64,000 bases of DNA, taken from Nemania diffusa. Lineage: Eukaryota > Ascomycota > Sordariomycetes > Xylariales > Xylariaceae. This document shows positions 40,045 to 51,385 of this stretch, piece by piece (position 1 is the first letter of the stretch; every line of letters begins with the position of its first letter). Location: NCBI GenBank assembly GCA_038501195.1, contig JBBPUQ010000001.1, positions 1,984,001 through 2,048,000 on the forward strand. Direction: 5' to 3'. The notes beneath the pieces were generated by a model that saw only the letters and a program-made list of their open reading frames with translations, made no database searches and was not told the origin of the DNA. Both the position numbers and the translations under genes were made by a program.

Positions 40045-41933
40045 TCTAGGAGGCGTGACTTTTTGCGGGAATTTACGGGTTGCTGTTCACCACGATGACA
40101 TAACGACGAGTATGACCAGCTTAGGGGAGAGAAACGGTTGCCGCTACTACGCTTCTATGAGAGCTGCCAACTTGATGACTTAATACACGAAAAGTCGGCT
40201 ATAGTGCGGATGTTTTGAGAGGTGCGTCAAGGAAGAAACCATTCCATGGCACTGTATATTTTATATGACTGGTACCGCAGCGAGGTACATAAACATGAAG
40301 ATATCCTCTACTCCTAATGTCCTGTACTATGATAGGCACTAAATGATTGATGTGGAACTTGATATGCTAATCTTCTGTGTCTTCTTGCACTCCGTGACTT
40401 GCTTTATGTAGGAGAGTACATGGAAGAACGCAAGGGTAAAATTGAGGAGCGAGGAGAGAGAGAAAGAGGATGGATGCATAATTCATTTACAGCAAAGGTT
40501 TTTTCTAGTTTTTTTTGTTTAAGCAGAATATAGGACTGAACGAAGCGTCTCTATCCCCGGATTTTCCCCCGCATAGCGGGCCAGGGTGTCATGGGCCGGA
40601 GCAAACCCAATGCTGGCGAGGGCGGCTTCTACCGTGGGGAGATTCGGCCCTATGGCGGACCTAGCTAGCCTCCATGTCCTGTTTTTGTATGCGCCGGCTC
40701 GTAGTCACGTTCCTGGGCGCCCTCTTCTGCCAGGTATGAGCTCCTAGGTTCTGTCGGTGACCGCAGGCTATCATGTGCTAGCGGGCTCATGCCGGCGGCT
40801 TTCCAAGACGGATTTGGGTATGAGACCGCTGTGAAAACAGAGCAGTGTCGTCATCGCATTGGCCTATCCACTCGCACATTTTGGAATAGGTATGCTGAGG
40901 GTTGACCTCTTAGTTCATGATATTTATTGTGCCTATAAGAAGAGCCAGATTCTGGAGTTTATAATTTTTATTCTGTGTTTATAGTATAAAACTGACTATA
41001 TAGATCGTTTACGATCTGGGGGTTAGCATTTCTCTTGGCGGCACCCCTGGTTCTTCTGCCCTGGTTCTCTAGATCAAGATAGCTATCCTTAGTCAACCTA
41101 ACTTAGTTCACGTGGCTTTGAAATAACCTACGAAGTTAAATTATTAGTCTCATTAAACATCTTCTGCTGTGCTTGGAATTCCCCATGCGTCTTAGAGACA
41201 CCGGGTCAATGCCAGAAAAGGCTAGACAAATCTGAAAAATAATACCACAAGGACTGGGGATCGAGAGCCGTTTCACTTCACTGGCGCCAATACTTGCGGT
41301 AGTAATCCGGGGCTTCTCAGCGAGAAACGCCGATATTGCAACCTTCCAGTCCACTCAGGCCGACCCTCTTGTTCCGCCTGCTCTCATCGCCATTTGAAAT
41401 ATCGTGAGGATTCCGATGGGCGACGCTTTGACGCGTGGCTACTGGAGCTACGTATTCGATCAGGATCCAAAACCAGCATAGTAAACAGACAACGCCAGCG
41501 GTAATAACCCGGTACTGCGGGCACGTGTGCTGGAGATTCCTAGGATTCCAAGAGTCTTGAAGGCGGAGAGGGTAGGGTATGTTTGCTAGGACGTCGGATC
41601 TAATCTAGATCTGGACCCCAAGGCCTCATACTACCGACCTGTGGAGAGGGCAGAGGGCAGTACCGAGCAGGTAATAGAATGAGCACAATATCGTGCACCC
41701 CGGACTAATATGCTCCACGACGCACATAAGAGAGAGACCATGGCCTGCGCCGCCTCACATTCTGCTCATGACTGAAGATCGCCGCCAGCGACTCCCTTCT
41801 CTACGCCGTCGTCTCTTCTAGGTATTGCTGAGCGCCGTGTCCCACAGACACAAAGAGTCAGCGGCCGGCGTCTTTCACTTCGGTTCGATCGCCCGTCCTC
41901 CTCTCCCTACATCATTCAGTAGGCGTCTACATA
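40045..41933. other. intergenic, 3' region of regulator and promoter of amylase gene
   Basis: About 1.9 kb. A T/A-rich segment near 40,500 precedes a G+C-rich patch (40,555-40,740) with a small CCCGC/GCGGG inverted repeat. I saw no convincing coding frame, tRNA or transposon relic. C/T-rich DNA just before 41,934 fits a 5' leader of the amylase gene. Confidence 0.5.
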
Positions 41934-44423
41934 ATGAGAGTAGCATCGGCGTTGTTGGCAGCCCTTGGGGCCACCAGCGTTAACGCGCTATCGACCGCTT
42001 CCTGGACTACGCAGTCTATCTATCAAGTCCTGACTGACCGTTTCGCCCGTCCGGATGGTTCAACGGCAGCATGTAGCGACTTGCGCTCATACTGTGGTGG
42101 AACATGGCAAGGCCTAATCTCAAAATTGGATTGTAAGCCAAGCGCATTCTTGACCTTGTTTTAGACACCCTTGCTTGTGAGGCCGGCGTCATGAACTTTC
42201 AAACACCATGAGCATCTCGAGATACTGGGAGATGGGTGGAGATTTCACGCCTTAATGATAGATGTGCTAATTGGGGATCATAGACATCCAGGGTATGGGT
42301 TTCACTGCCATATGGATCAGTCCCGTCGTAAAGAACATTGATGTCTATACCGCTTATGGGTGAGATATTCCTTGCACACCAAGATCATAGGAAGTCGTCC
42401 ATCTAACTCTCGATTCTCGTCGAAAGCTATCCCTACCACGGCTACTGGGCCCAGGACATATACTCGCTCAACGCGCACTTCGGCACGGCGGCCGACTTGC
42501 AGGCGCTCTCAGCGGCACTCCATTCTCGTGGCATGTACCTCATGGTCGACGTCGTGGTAAACCACTTCGCCGCGAACTCGGCCCCCCAGAATGTCGACTA
42601 CAGCCAATTCAACCCTTTCAACTCGGCCAGCTATTTCCACCCATACTGCCCCATCGACTTCAACAACGCGACCTCGGTGGTCAAATGCTGGCTCGGTGAC
42701 ACCGTGGTCCCGCTGCCAGACGTCAAAACCGAGGATTCGGGCGTGCGTTCCACGTATAACTCTTGGATCGCGAACCTCGTCTCTACCTATGGCATCGACG
42801 GTCTACGAATGGACACTACTCTGGAAGTTGAGAAGGACTTCTGGCCTGGTTTTAGCTCGGCCGCAGGCGTCTACCTTGTCGGCGAGGTAAGTGGAAACCG
42901 TGCCAGTTCTTATCAATAATTTGTATGCCCGAAGAGGAGAAAGAAGGAGCTGACGATGACTCGATGATATCAGATTTTCAATGGCGACCCGTCAATCTTC
43001 CCTGACTGGCTCAACTACATCAGCGGCACGATGAACTACCCTGTGTACGTATTTTCTTACATGCTGCGTAGCTGATCTGTGAGATTTGTCGGCTCACACG
43101 GAACATAGTTACTACTGGTTGACCCAAGCCTTCCAGTCTACTTCGGGTTCGATGACCAACCTAGTGAACGGACTCAACACGATGAAGGGACAGATGAAGA
43201 CACTCACTCTAGGCTCGTTCCTCGAGAACCACGACAACCCGCGCTTCGCATCGCTGACATCGGACATCGCGCTCGACAAGAACGCCATCGCCTTCTCGAT
43301 GCTGATGGACGGCATCCCGATCGTGTACCAGGGCCAGGAGCAGCACTTCAGCGGCGCGGCGGACCCGAACAACCGCGAGGTGCTGTGGACGTCGGGCTAC
43401 GCGACCAACAACGACCTGTACCCGTGGATCACGAAGCTCAACCAGATCCGCAGCTACGCCATCAAGTCGGACAGCGGGTACGTCAGCTACCAGGCCTGGC
43501 CGACGTCGCCCAACGCCAAGACCATCACGCTGCGCAAGGGCAACGCGGGCGCGCAGCTCGTGAGCATCCACAGCAACATCGGGGCCAGCGGCGCGAGCTA
43601 CGCCGTCAGCCTCACGAGCGACTACACCGGTTTCACCGCCAACCAGGCGCTGACCGAGGTCATGGGCTGCACGACTACCACGACCGATAGCTCTGGCACG
43701 CTGTCCGTCACCCAGGGCCCGGTGACCCAGGTCTTCTTCCCGACTGCTAAGCTGAATGGAAGCGCTATCTGCAACGGCACGAGCACGAGCCCTGGTACTG
43801 GCACTGGTACCGGTGGGAGCTGTACCACGGTGGCGTTGACGTTCAACGAAGTCGTCACAACTAGCGTTGGTCAGACAATCAAAGTGTAAGCCCTCGCCGT
43901 CTCCTGTAATCTCCTGCACCTTGTTTCTCTCTCCCTGAGCCTCGATTTCCGTAGGCTGGCTGGCTGCACCATGATACCAACAACCAACTATGCACGCCTC
44001 CTCCCTTCCAACCCCCAACCTAATTTATCCCCTGAACATCCCGCCCCCAGCGTCACATCATCCCCGCAATCCTTCCCCCTTCCGTCGCATCCAGCGCCAA
44101 TCGTCCGAACCGTACTACACACTTAAGAATCAAGCCACAGCGTAACACCAACACTAACACCGCTCTTCTTTTATAGTGTGGGTAGCATCGCCGCCCTCGG
44201 CTCCTGGGCCCCAGGCAGCGCCATCGCGCTCAGCGCCTCGCAGTACACGAGCTCGAACCACCTGTGGCAGACGACGGTCAACCTCCCGCCCGGAACGACC
44301 TTCCAGTACAAGTACATCAACGTCGCGAGCAGCGGGGCCGTGACGTGGGAGTCGGACCCCAACCGCTCGTACACGGTGCCGACGGCGTGCAATGCCGTTT
44401 CCACGTCGGACACCTGGCGGTGA
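41934..44423 (+). CDS. secreted alpha-amylase, GH13_1 with C-terminal CBM20
   Basis: Hydrolyses internal alpha-1,4 bonds of starch outside the cell (EC 3.2.1.1). Exons 41934-42132, 42284-42359, 42427-42886, 42974-43044, 43109-43885, 44177-44423; 1830 nt, 609 aa. Signal peptide about 1-18. The barrel starts at [23 protein letters not shown] (95-99) and VVNH (135-138) are substrate/calcium-site motifs. Catalytic residues: D221 in GLRMDT, E245 in LVGE, D311 in ENHDNPRF, all present. After GLRMDT the Taka-amylase pair K209-H210 is replaced by L224-E225. A G/T/S-rich linker (about 494-507) leads to a starch-binding CBM20 (about 508-609) split by a 291-nt intron, far longer than the other introns (64-151 nt). 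Full-length and apparently functional. Its 3' end faces the next gene. Confidence 0.95.
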
Positions 44424-44950
44424 TTGTTTGCTAATGTTTTGGATAAAGAGGACAATGGATAGTTTTAATGGATTATGAGGGATAAAAGGGGGACAAAGGG
44501 CGGGATAGGGATATGTACATTGGCTCGATCTAAGTGGCAGAATTAAAAACAATGCAGTTTGTATGTAATTTGTCGAGGGTGGAAATAGCCGTGGATACTT
44601 CCCCGCCCCCTCTCAGCCTCCAATTTACCAATTCACAGGCAAGCAAGATATCGAGAACTGAGATATGTGTACAGTTAGTCCGGGAGAAAAAAAATCAAAT
44701 TACATGCAAATCACACTACGTTTTGCACACCATGGAAAAATAAAGAAGATGTAGTTTTTAAAAAAGTGGTCGATTCAATCCCTATAGAAATCTACGCAAA
44801 ACTGCGTGAGAACCTCAATAGCGCCAAAATGCCCCAACGCGAACACCAGTTTCGCCCGTAACCATGACCGTAACCATGACCCGTATGCATCATAAACCCA
44901 TCCCCAAACTCGAAAAGAAGAATCCCGACCCCCGACGCGAGCGTCCCGAT
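44424..44950. other. convergent intergenic region
   Basis: About 530 bp between two stop codons (amylase and the small secreted protein), so it should hold both 3' UTRs. A/T-rich stretches near 44,690-44,770 could serve for polyadenylation. No gene is seen. Confidence 0.5.
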
Positions 44951-45574
44951 CTACAGCCCGAAGGCCGTCTTGGCGCGGGTCCAGTACGCCGTGCGGTCAT
45001 CGGTAAGCTGGACGCCGACACAGCCCATGTAGGCACTGAACGCCGCGTCCGTGCCGGCCTGGAGGCCAGACACGACCTCAGGGGTACACTTAGTCGTAAG
45101 GAACCACGGGCCGGAGCCGAAGTTATACTCGTCGGCATTCACGAGCGCGAGCAGCTGGTTCTGCTTGTCGGCGCCGGTGATGTCGCCGAGGGCGGCGACC
45201 TTGTCGGCGAGGGCGGGGATGGACTTGGCGTACTCGATGTTGTAGTCGATCATCTGCATGTTGCTCGTGCCCTGGCCCGGGCGCCCGGGGCTGACGTTGT
45301 GCTTGTACTGGTAGTTGACCGACTCGAAGGCCGTCAGCGCGAGCACGGCGGCGATCTGCCCCGGGCTCTGCAGCTTGTACTGCGCCATGGCCGCGATGAG
45401 GAAGGGCGCCGCCTGCACGTTGGTGCGGCACTCGGTCGCGTCCGCGCACGAGAGCGAGGCGGGCGCGATGGCGCCGATGATCGCGGCTGCTGACTGGTCC
45501 CGGGCCACGACGGGCGCGGCGGCGGACATGCCGGCGAGGGCGAGGCCGGCGGAGAGAGTGGTGGAGAACTTCAT
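44951..45574 (-). CDS. small secreted protein, family not recognised
   Basis: Single-exon gene, 207 aa. The start at 45574 (MKFSTT) gives a textbook signal peptide ending near SAAA-PVVARD; the frame stays open 23 codons further upstream, but that extension would spoil the signal peptide. The mature protein has four cysteines, in ASLSCADATECRT, TTKC and YMGC, suggesting two disulfides. Conserved-looking parts are ALTAFESVNYQYKHN followed by PGRPGQGTSNMQM, and FGSGPWFLTTKC. The E in TAFES before an N-rich segment and the overall size recall lysozyme-like hydrolases, but I cannot name the family. It is convergent with the amylase gene; no known link. Real gene: fairly sure; function: unknown. 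Confidence 0.75.
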   Translation of the reverse strand: MKFSTTLSAGLALAGMSAAAPVVARDQSAAAIIGAIAPASLSCADATECRTNVQAAPFLIAAMAQYKLQSPGQIAAVLALTAFESVNYQYKHNVSPGRPGQGTSNMQMIDYNIEYAKSIPALADKVAALGDITGADKQNQLLALVNADEYNFGSGPWFLTTKCTPEVVSGLQAGTDAAFSAYMGCVGVQLTDDRTAYWTRAKTAFGL

Positions 45575-47227
45575 TTTGTGGATGATTAAAAGTTTGTAGA
45601 GTAAGGTCTGGTTGTTTGTTGGTTGTTTGTTAAGCTGAGACAAGCTCGATGTGTGAAAAAGTGAATGAGTGTATAAGAGTGAGAATATCGTATCAAACGA
45701 ATGAGTGTAGTGAAGCTGAAAAAGGTTGACCAGGTTTCAACTTCAGACTGCAACTTGGGAGATCAATGGCCTATTATATGAGAAGGCTAGCTTTGTCTCG
45801 TGGTTGTTTGTCTCCTTTGTGTAAGGGGGGCGAAAGACTTTATTGAAGGTTTTGTCGATCAGAGAAAGAAGTGGACACAGTCCTTGTTTCGTTGCAAAGG
45901 GAATAAAATGATAGGCTACAATGAATGTAATGGTGTGAGAATGACGGTATGGCTAAAATGCCGGGTCACCATGCCTCCTTTATAGATGAAGTGGTCGGGA
46001 CATCATGCGTATAGACGGAGGCTAAGAAGGCTAGGAAAGCTTCTTGACTCGACTTTAGCGCACCGCATCTCCTCTCTGCAAGTTCACCCGCGCCCCCAAG
46101 GGGGTTCTGTGTTCCCATTGGCAGCCCCTGTGAAACATGCACTTGAGTCGTTTCAAGTCCGTATTCCGGGAACAATTGGCTGAGAGATCATCGCCGCTGT
46201 GGAGTAGCCCGGCAATATCCTGTAGGTTTCCTCAGAGTGCCATTCGGCGCTGAGCGGCGATGGCAAGGGTTTGTGGCCAATCAGATCCACATAATGCAGT
46301 ATTTCCTGAGGAGGCTAATTTGGCTTGTGCTATGCGAACCCTTTCTGCGCCACGTTTACCTACCTACATCTATGGTACGTCTACTAGTAGTTACTCGGTG
46401 CTGCGTACTCTGTAAGTAATAAGGGGCTTGAAATTCATAATTGTTTAACCATCTTTAAGCCCCCGCGAAGTGCTTCTTTCACCTTATAAGAGAAGGTAAA
46501 CATCGCGGGTAGGCATGATATAATATTTTATACAGGTTGTCTAAAAAAAGAAAAATGATACTTACCTAGGAGCCTATCATATTTATGCGCACATGATAAT
46601 TCTCGTGTTAGAACGATGTATCCCGTAACGTCAACACAGAGAATACTAGTGCTTGCAGGGGGCGGGGACCCCGTCGGAGTACTGGTAGATTCGGTGCCGA
46701 TTGATATGCAAACATCAGTGAGGCCTCGAAAAAAAAGATGAAAACACTACCTATAGTTATTCGAACCGACGGCAAATCGCCGTGGTGAACACTTTAGTAA
46801 AAGTATCAACTCTAGAGTCTATGTAGCGTAGGTAGTATCAGTTTTTATGTAGGTAGATGAGTTTAAATATGGTATCCACGTCAGGCTGGCTCGGAATAAC
46901 GTATTACCGGAGATAGGGCTACGCACTAGGTACAGAGAGAGCTCGGAGAGCTCCGCATAGGTACCTGAAGCGCTACTCTCGTACTACCTAAGCCTTAAGG
47001 TACCATATTGTTCGCAAGAATTAAGGAACTCTCCCTGCCTCTCAAGCTAAACAGAAGTTTGAAAGCCCAGGCGATAAATCAAACTTGCGAAACTTGCACC
47101 ACCACACATCCCAAGCCCTGGCATATCACGTTGTCAACCTCTCGGTCCCGTTTCGCCCTTTGTTGCCGTTTAATCGTTGTCTCCCTAAGCTCGGCAACTC
47201 TGAGGCACGCCGCCAATTTCCAGCAAC
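45575..47227. other. divergent intergenic region
   Basis: About 1.65 kb between the small secreted protein gene (leftward) and LSm8 (rightward). On the minus strand, TATA-like words lie near 45,773 (CATATAATAGG) and 45,975 (CTATAAAGG). A possible cruciform is at 46,462-46,509 and several GTAGGTA motifs occur near 46,830-46,860. Small open frames look random. Confidence 0.5.
46462..46509. repeat. nested inverted repeat
   Basis: Outer arms CCCGCGA (46462-46468) and TCGCGGG (46503-46509) enclose inner arms ACCTT (46481-46485) and AAGGT (46493-46497). It could fold as an extended imperfect hairpin. It is too short and lacks tRNA-like boxes, so its role is unknown. Confidence 0.35.
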
Positions 47228-47666
47228 ATGTCTAATCTTCACAACTACGTTAACAGTGTGTGACCCTCTCGATTTCTTGGCGATGACTCCCTTCGGGAAA
47301 TTTTACTAGTCTATCTAACAATCACCTAGAAAAAGTCCTCATCATCACGGCCGACTCGCGAACTCTGGTTGGAAACCTATTGAGCTGTGACCAGCAGACC
47401 AACTTGGTACATACCCTGTCTGGTAGACCCTCGAATGGCGCTCGGAAAACTAACAAATGTATATCTTACAGGTGTTAGGACAGACAGTTGAACGTGTTAT
47501 ACGAACGCCAGACGATGAAGAAGCATCTACGGAAATGCCCCTCGGCCTTTACATCGTACGGGGAGACAACGTCTGTTTGGTAGGCTTGGTAGACGAACCT
47601 CTCGACAACAGCATCAATTGGGAACAAGTGAAAGGTTCGGCGCTTGGTGGTGTCAAGCACATATAA
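47228..47666 (+). CDS. LSM8: LSm8, U6 snRNA-binding Sm-like protein
   Basis: Subunit that defines the nuclear LSm2-8 ring, which binds the 3' end of U6 snRNA in splicing. Exons 47228-47255, 47330-47406, 47472-47666; 300 nt, 99 aa, the usual size. The first exon codes only MSNLHNYVN plus one base. The Sm1 region is KKVLIITADSRTLVGNLLSCDQQTNLVL; the Sm2 motif is LGLYIVRGDNV, with the conserved I-RG-N residues. The C-terminus VKGSALGGVKHI fits fungal LSm8 rather than LSm1. Intron 1 carries a CTAAC branch site and TAG acceptor, intron 2 a GTACAT donor and CAG acceptor. It faces the nucleoside hydrolase gene, stop to stop 209 bp. Confidence 0.93.
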
Positions 47667-47875
47667 TCATGGAGTGGAAATAGCTGGTTCATTTGATGCC
47701 ATGGGGATCGCATTATTGGCGTTGGGAGGATATATCCTGGGTTTCTGCTGGGCTTTGCTATAGGGTATGCTCTTTGCCAAATGATACCACCACATCTTGT
47801 ATTCCGCTGACATCTCTACGGCCTAATTCTGCTCTAAGCATGATCGCCCGCTTGGAAACGACTGGAACATGACCT

Positions 47876-49395
47876 CTACTCAAACAGACGCGCTAGTAGG
47901 TACGGCGCGAATGCCTCATAGCCAGGGCTGCTAACATATCTGTTGATCCTATTTCCCCTCTTCGAGCTCAGCCAGCCGGCTTCGTCCCCCTGTATCTCCT
48001 CCCTGGCCTTGCCATCGGCGCGCACTCTCCCCCGACGATCCGATATATGCATACCATGGCTCCATTGCCCCGCTGTTTCAACGCGAATGTCCTCGGGCGC
48101 ATTCTTGGCTAGCTTCCACTCCGGACTTGAACCCGTGAGCATATACCAAATGGTCAGCGGGTCGTGCAGCGAGAGGCCAGGCTCCTCCGCATCTCCAATG
48201 ATAGAGACAATCTGCCGGAAGATTCCATCCATGAAGTGGTTCACCCAAATCCCTAGCGGACTTCCGGCGATCAACTGCGGCTTAATCGCCTCTGTGAAAT
48301 AGTTCAAATTCAAAAGATGGGGCGTTGTGATGTCAAGTGGGAATAGGCTTAAGTTGAGCTGTCTTGACAATTTCTCCGGATAATCAGGCAGTGTAGACTT
48401 GGGTCTAGGCACTGGGGGCATAGTGGAAGAGGGGGTAGGAGATGTTAGAGCAAACACTCGTGCGGTAGCTACCGCATCAGCAAACGTGTTGAATTCGGCC
48501 ACCGGCGTGACATTGCCTTCAACCTCGACCGCCCCGCCCATCACCGCAATCTCCTTGACTCTTAGGAAGGTCTCCGGATCCTCAGCCGCGGCTAGTGCTA
48601 AATTTGTTAACGGCCCCAACGCACATATAGAGACCGTGTCAATCGGTTCCTCCTTCAGAATTCTGAGAATCTCAAGATGCGCCGGCGTCTTGGAGGGCGT
48701 AAAGTATTGGTAGTAAGATGGTACCTCAGTAGGAGTTGGGTGATCTTGTTTGAACACGTTTTTCCAGGTCTCTTCGGGCGATAGATGAGGATGCTATCCT
48801 GCTCTATCAGTGATCCAACCTCAATTAAGTATCAGGGGGTTACAAATTGGCAACCTACGGCTTCATGCACACCGTGCAACCCATCAGCACCGTCTAGAAT
48901 AACCTAGTTAGCTACAGCCATCAGGCCTAGTTCAGGGATCTTAAAAGAAAAATCTCACGAAAGTTATCGGCCATCAAGATCTCATCCTCCAGGGCGTGTT
49001 CGGGCCCCATGGCTACGATGGGCTTGTAAGCCCGCAGGGTCTCAAAACCAAGAGGTTTGCCCTGCGCCTGGCGCCATTTGATCTCGTGGTCGAGCACCTT
49101 GAAGAGCCCCACGACGTTGCGCACGCAGCCCTCGAGCGGGATGTTGCCGTACGTCACCGAGATCATGATGATCTCGAGGTCCTCGGGCGACGACGCCAGT
49201 GCCAGCAGCATGGCCAACGTGTCGTCGCCACCTGTAATGCATACACATTAGCGGGGCTCAGTTCTGTCTTACATGCCATATATCGTAGTAGAGAGCTTTT
49301 TGGCTTTTAAATGCCCCTCATTCTCATTATCGGGGTTTAGTGGGCGAGAACTGACCTGGGTCCGTGTCGATAATAATTCTTCTCTTGGGAGCCAT
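47876..49395 (-). CDS. inosine/uridine-preferring nucleoside hydrolase family protein
   Basis: Splits the N-glycosidic bond of ribonucleosides to base and ribose in purine/pyrimidine salvage. Exons 49395-49356, 49231-48959, 48893-48859, 48793-47876; 1266 nt, 421 aa. The calcium/ribose-binding motif DTDPGGDD (10-17) spans intron 1. FHGADGLHGVH is rebuilt across introns 2 and 3; then come IAVMGGA (198-204), AEFN with a following ADA (215-222), and the HDP motif (H326-D327). An insert rich in P and S (about 236-258) separates the usual blocks, as is common in fungal members. No signal peptide, so probably cytosolic. The 35-nt exon 3 is small but gives the conserved sequence exactly. Substrate choice cannot be read from the sequence. 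Confidence 0.9.
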
Positions 49396-51385
49396 GATTG
49401 CGAATTATCAGAATGGAATATTTGGGGCTCTTCGTTTTTCCGTCTTTTTTTTCTTTTCTGTTTCTTCTAATATGTGTATGAGTGCTGCTATTACCAGACG
49501 TAACGAAGACTGAGTGAATGATAAAGTTCAGGCACGGGGCGCGGAGCGAGCAATAAGTCGGGGAATTTGTCGATAAGAGGGCAGCTCTAATACCTAGTCT
49601 AGCTACCTACCCTATCTAGTGGATTGAGGGGCGCGCCTTATGTTTGGCAGACCCCGTCGGTCATCAGCGGAGCACACCGGTGAGATGCGATGCGATTGAT
49701 TGATTGATTGATTCAAATCGTCAATCGTAGTGTTGTAGGAGGAGTTCCAGTTCTTAATTTTTATTTTCACTAGTCTAACTCGTTATCGGACACCTATTTG
49801 CTGTGTAGTGCCAGCCAGGTAACTATCTAATTAGTGCATCATGATTTATCGTTAACGATCTTCCGGAATATCACATCCTTCCTCCGCCTCACAGCTATCT
49901 GGTAATAGTGGGCTGCTCTATATAGCTTGTTGACGATCATCAGCTCTCGGGTGAGAGGTATACCTTCATATAACCTCAGCGTCATACATATCTTGATAGA
50001 TGTCACCCATGCTTAACCTTCTGCGGTGCTAGATGCAAATGGATAGGTTTGCGTCCATGTGTTTGACAGGCCTGATAGGACACCTGCCAGTTAGGTAGTT
50101 TCAACGACGACTAAGGGAATCAATGAGGTAGCATTACTATTTCCCTTGAAGAAGTTGTGTTTACTTGTACAAATGTTCTTTAAGATGGTATTCATATCCT
50201 TCTACCTTCAATGCCCTATGCACCAGAGAATATGATATCCCGTAGACGCCACTTCTACAGTACATACTTATCTACCTTTTAACTAATAAAGGGGGTCACT
50301 ACTTTGTGCAGCTTAACAAAGGTTGCACGATTGGATATACTTGATCATAATGCATCCACTGCACATCTCAACCATAGTTAGCTGTTAAGAGAAGGTAGTT
50401 AGCAGTAACAGAGATGATAAAGGGAAATAGGAATACGTCCATATACATATACCTATTTCTATTCATTGGCAATGGTAGGTTGGGTAACCTTTTACTAATT
50501 TTGCTGAGGTTAGACTACACGTACCGTACCTAGTAGAGTGCATTTTATCCAATCAGCATACACCCTTTCTCCCGTCTCCAATTAAGCCAGAGCTACCCAT
50601 AGCTGTGCAAGTGCCCGAGTACAGAATGCCTAGACAAACTACCTAGGTACCTACCCACTAAATACGGCTCCATATGTTTGCTCTCATTTATCCATGTTAG
50701 GTAGGTACCTATCCTCCACCATCCATCCACTCCACTCACTAAAAGCTCACTCACTAACCCCTGATCCAAGTTGACGACAGATCACCTTATTTCCGTGCTT
50801 ACTTACAACGAAGCATCTTGCCAAGGTGAACTTCGCAGCGCCAATTGCCATCTCCATCAACCCTACCTACTCGACCCGACTCAACTCGAACCAGACCAAC
50901 TCTCGTTATCCTCATCCTGCTCTCTACCTCCTGCGACACATCATTGCGTGCCACCCATTGTCTCCTTGGCAGCAGAGGGCCCAAAGCTCTTCTCGGCTGT
51001 AATATCCTGGCCCGGAAATACCTTCACTTCCCTACTGCTGATCTGGCCTGACCGAGCACTGCCACAAGCTCAATTGACCCATCATCCAACCCAATTTCTT
51101 CGCAGAAGTGTCAAGCTGCGGCTACTCCTATTCCTTCCCGCTTTCGTCCTGGCCCTGAGGACCTACATACCATACCATAGCATACTCCTTCACCACTAGT
51201 CTAGTCGTCTCACCATACTGTTTCACAAGCCTCGTGTACTCCCGGCACTACATCGATCGGCATCGTATTAAATCATCTGAAGTCCCACAAGCATTTTCTT
51301 CGTCCCTGTAACCAATCTCCTTGATTTCCCCTTCCTTGCGCTCCCTCAGATACGTCATCACGATCGATCGCTATAATCTTCAACC
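49396..51385. other. divergent intergenic region
   Basis: About 2 kb between the nucleoside hydrolase and the lysine-rich membrane protein genes. It contains a GATT microsatellite (about 49,694-49,713), the palindromes TAGGTACCTA at about 50,644 and 50,702, and from about 50,770 a C/T-rich stretch of about 600 bp that looks like promoter and 5' leader of the next gene. An open frame at 50,771-51,199 lies in that C/T-rich DNA and has leader-like, not protein-like, composition. Confidence 0.5.
49694..49713. repeat. GATT microsatellite
   Basis: About five tandem GATT units in the intergenic region upstream of the nucleoside hydrolase gene. Simple repeat without visible function. Confidence 0.7.

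Noticed and set aside
43209..44018. 269-codon minus-strand open frame opposite the amylase
   Set aside because: Antisense frame caused by strong codon bias; R/V/A-rich without domain features, while the plus frame has catalytic residues.
44768..44790. tRNA-like B box (GTCGATTCAATCC)
   Set aside because: Does not match GGTTCGANTCC, and no A box or acceptor stem can be drawn around it.
44864..45493. 209-codon plus-strand open frame opposite the small secreted protein
   Set aside because: G/R/V-rich shadow; the minus-strand frame has a signal peptide and cysteines.
29379..45574. A secondary-metabolite gene cluster
   Set aside because: No polyketide synthase, peptide synthetase, terpene cyclase or P450 is present; the genes do not form a biosynthetic pathway.
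50771..51199. 142-codon open frame upstream of the lysine-rich protein
   Set aside because: Lies in C/T-rich leader-like DNA, no recognisable protein features; more likely promoter and 5' UTR.
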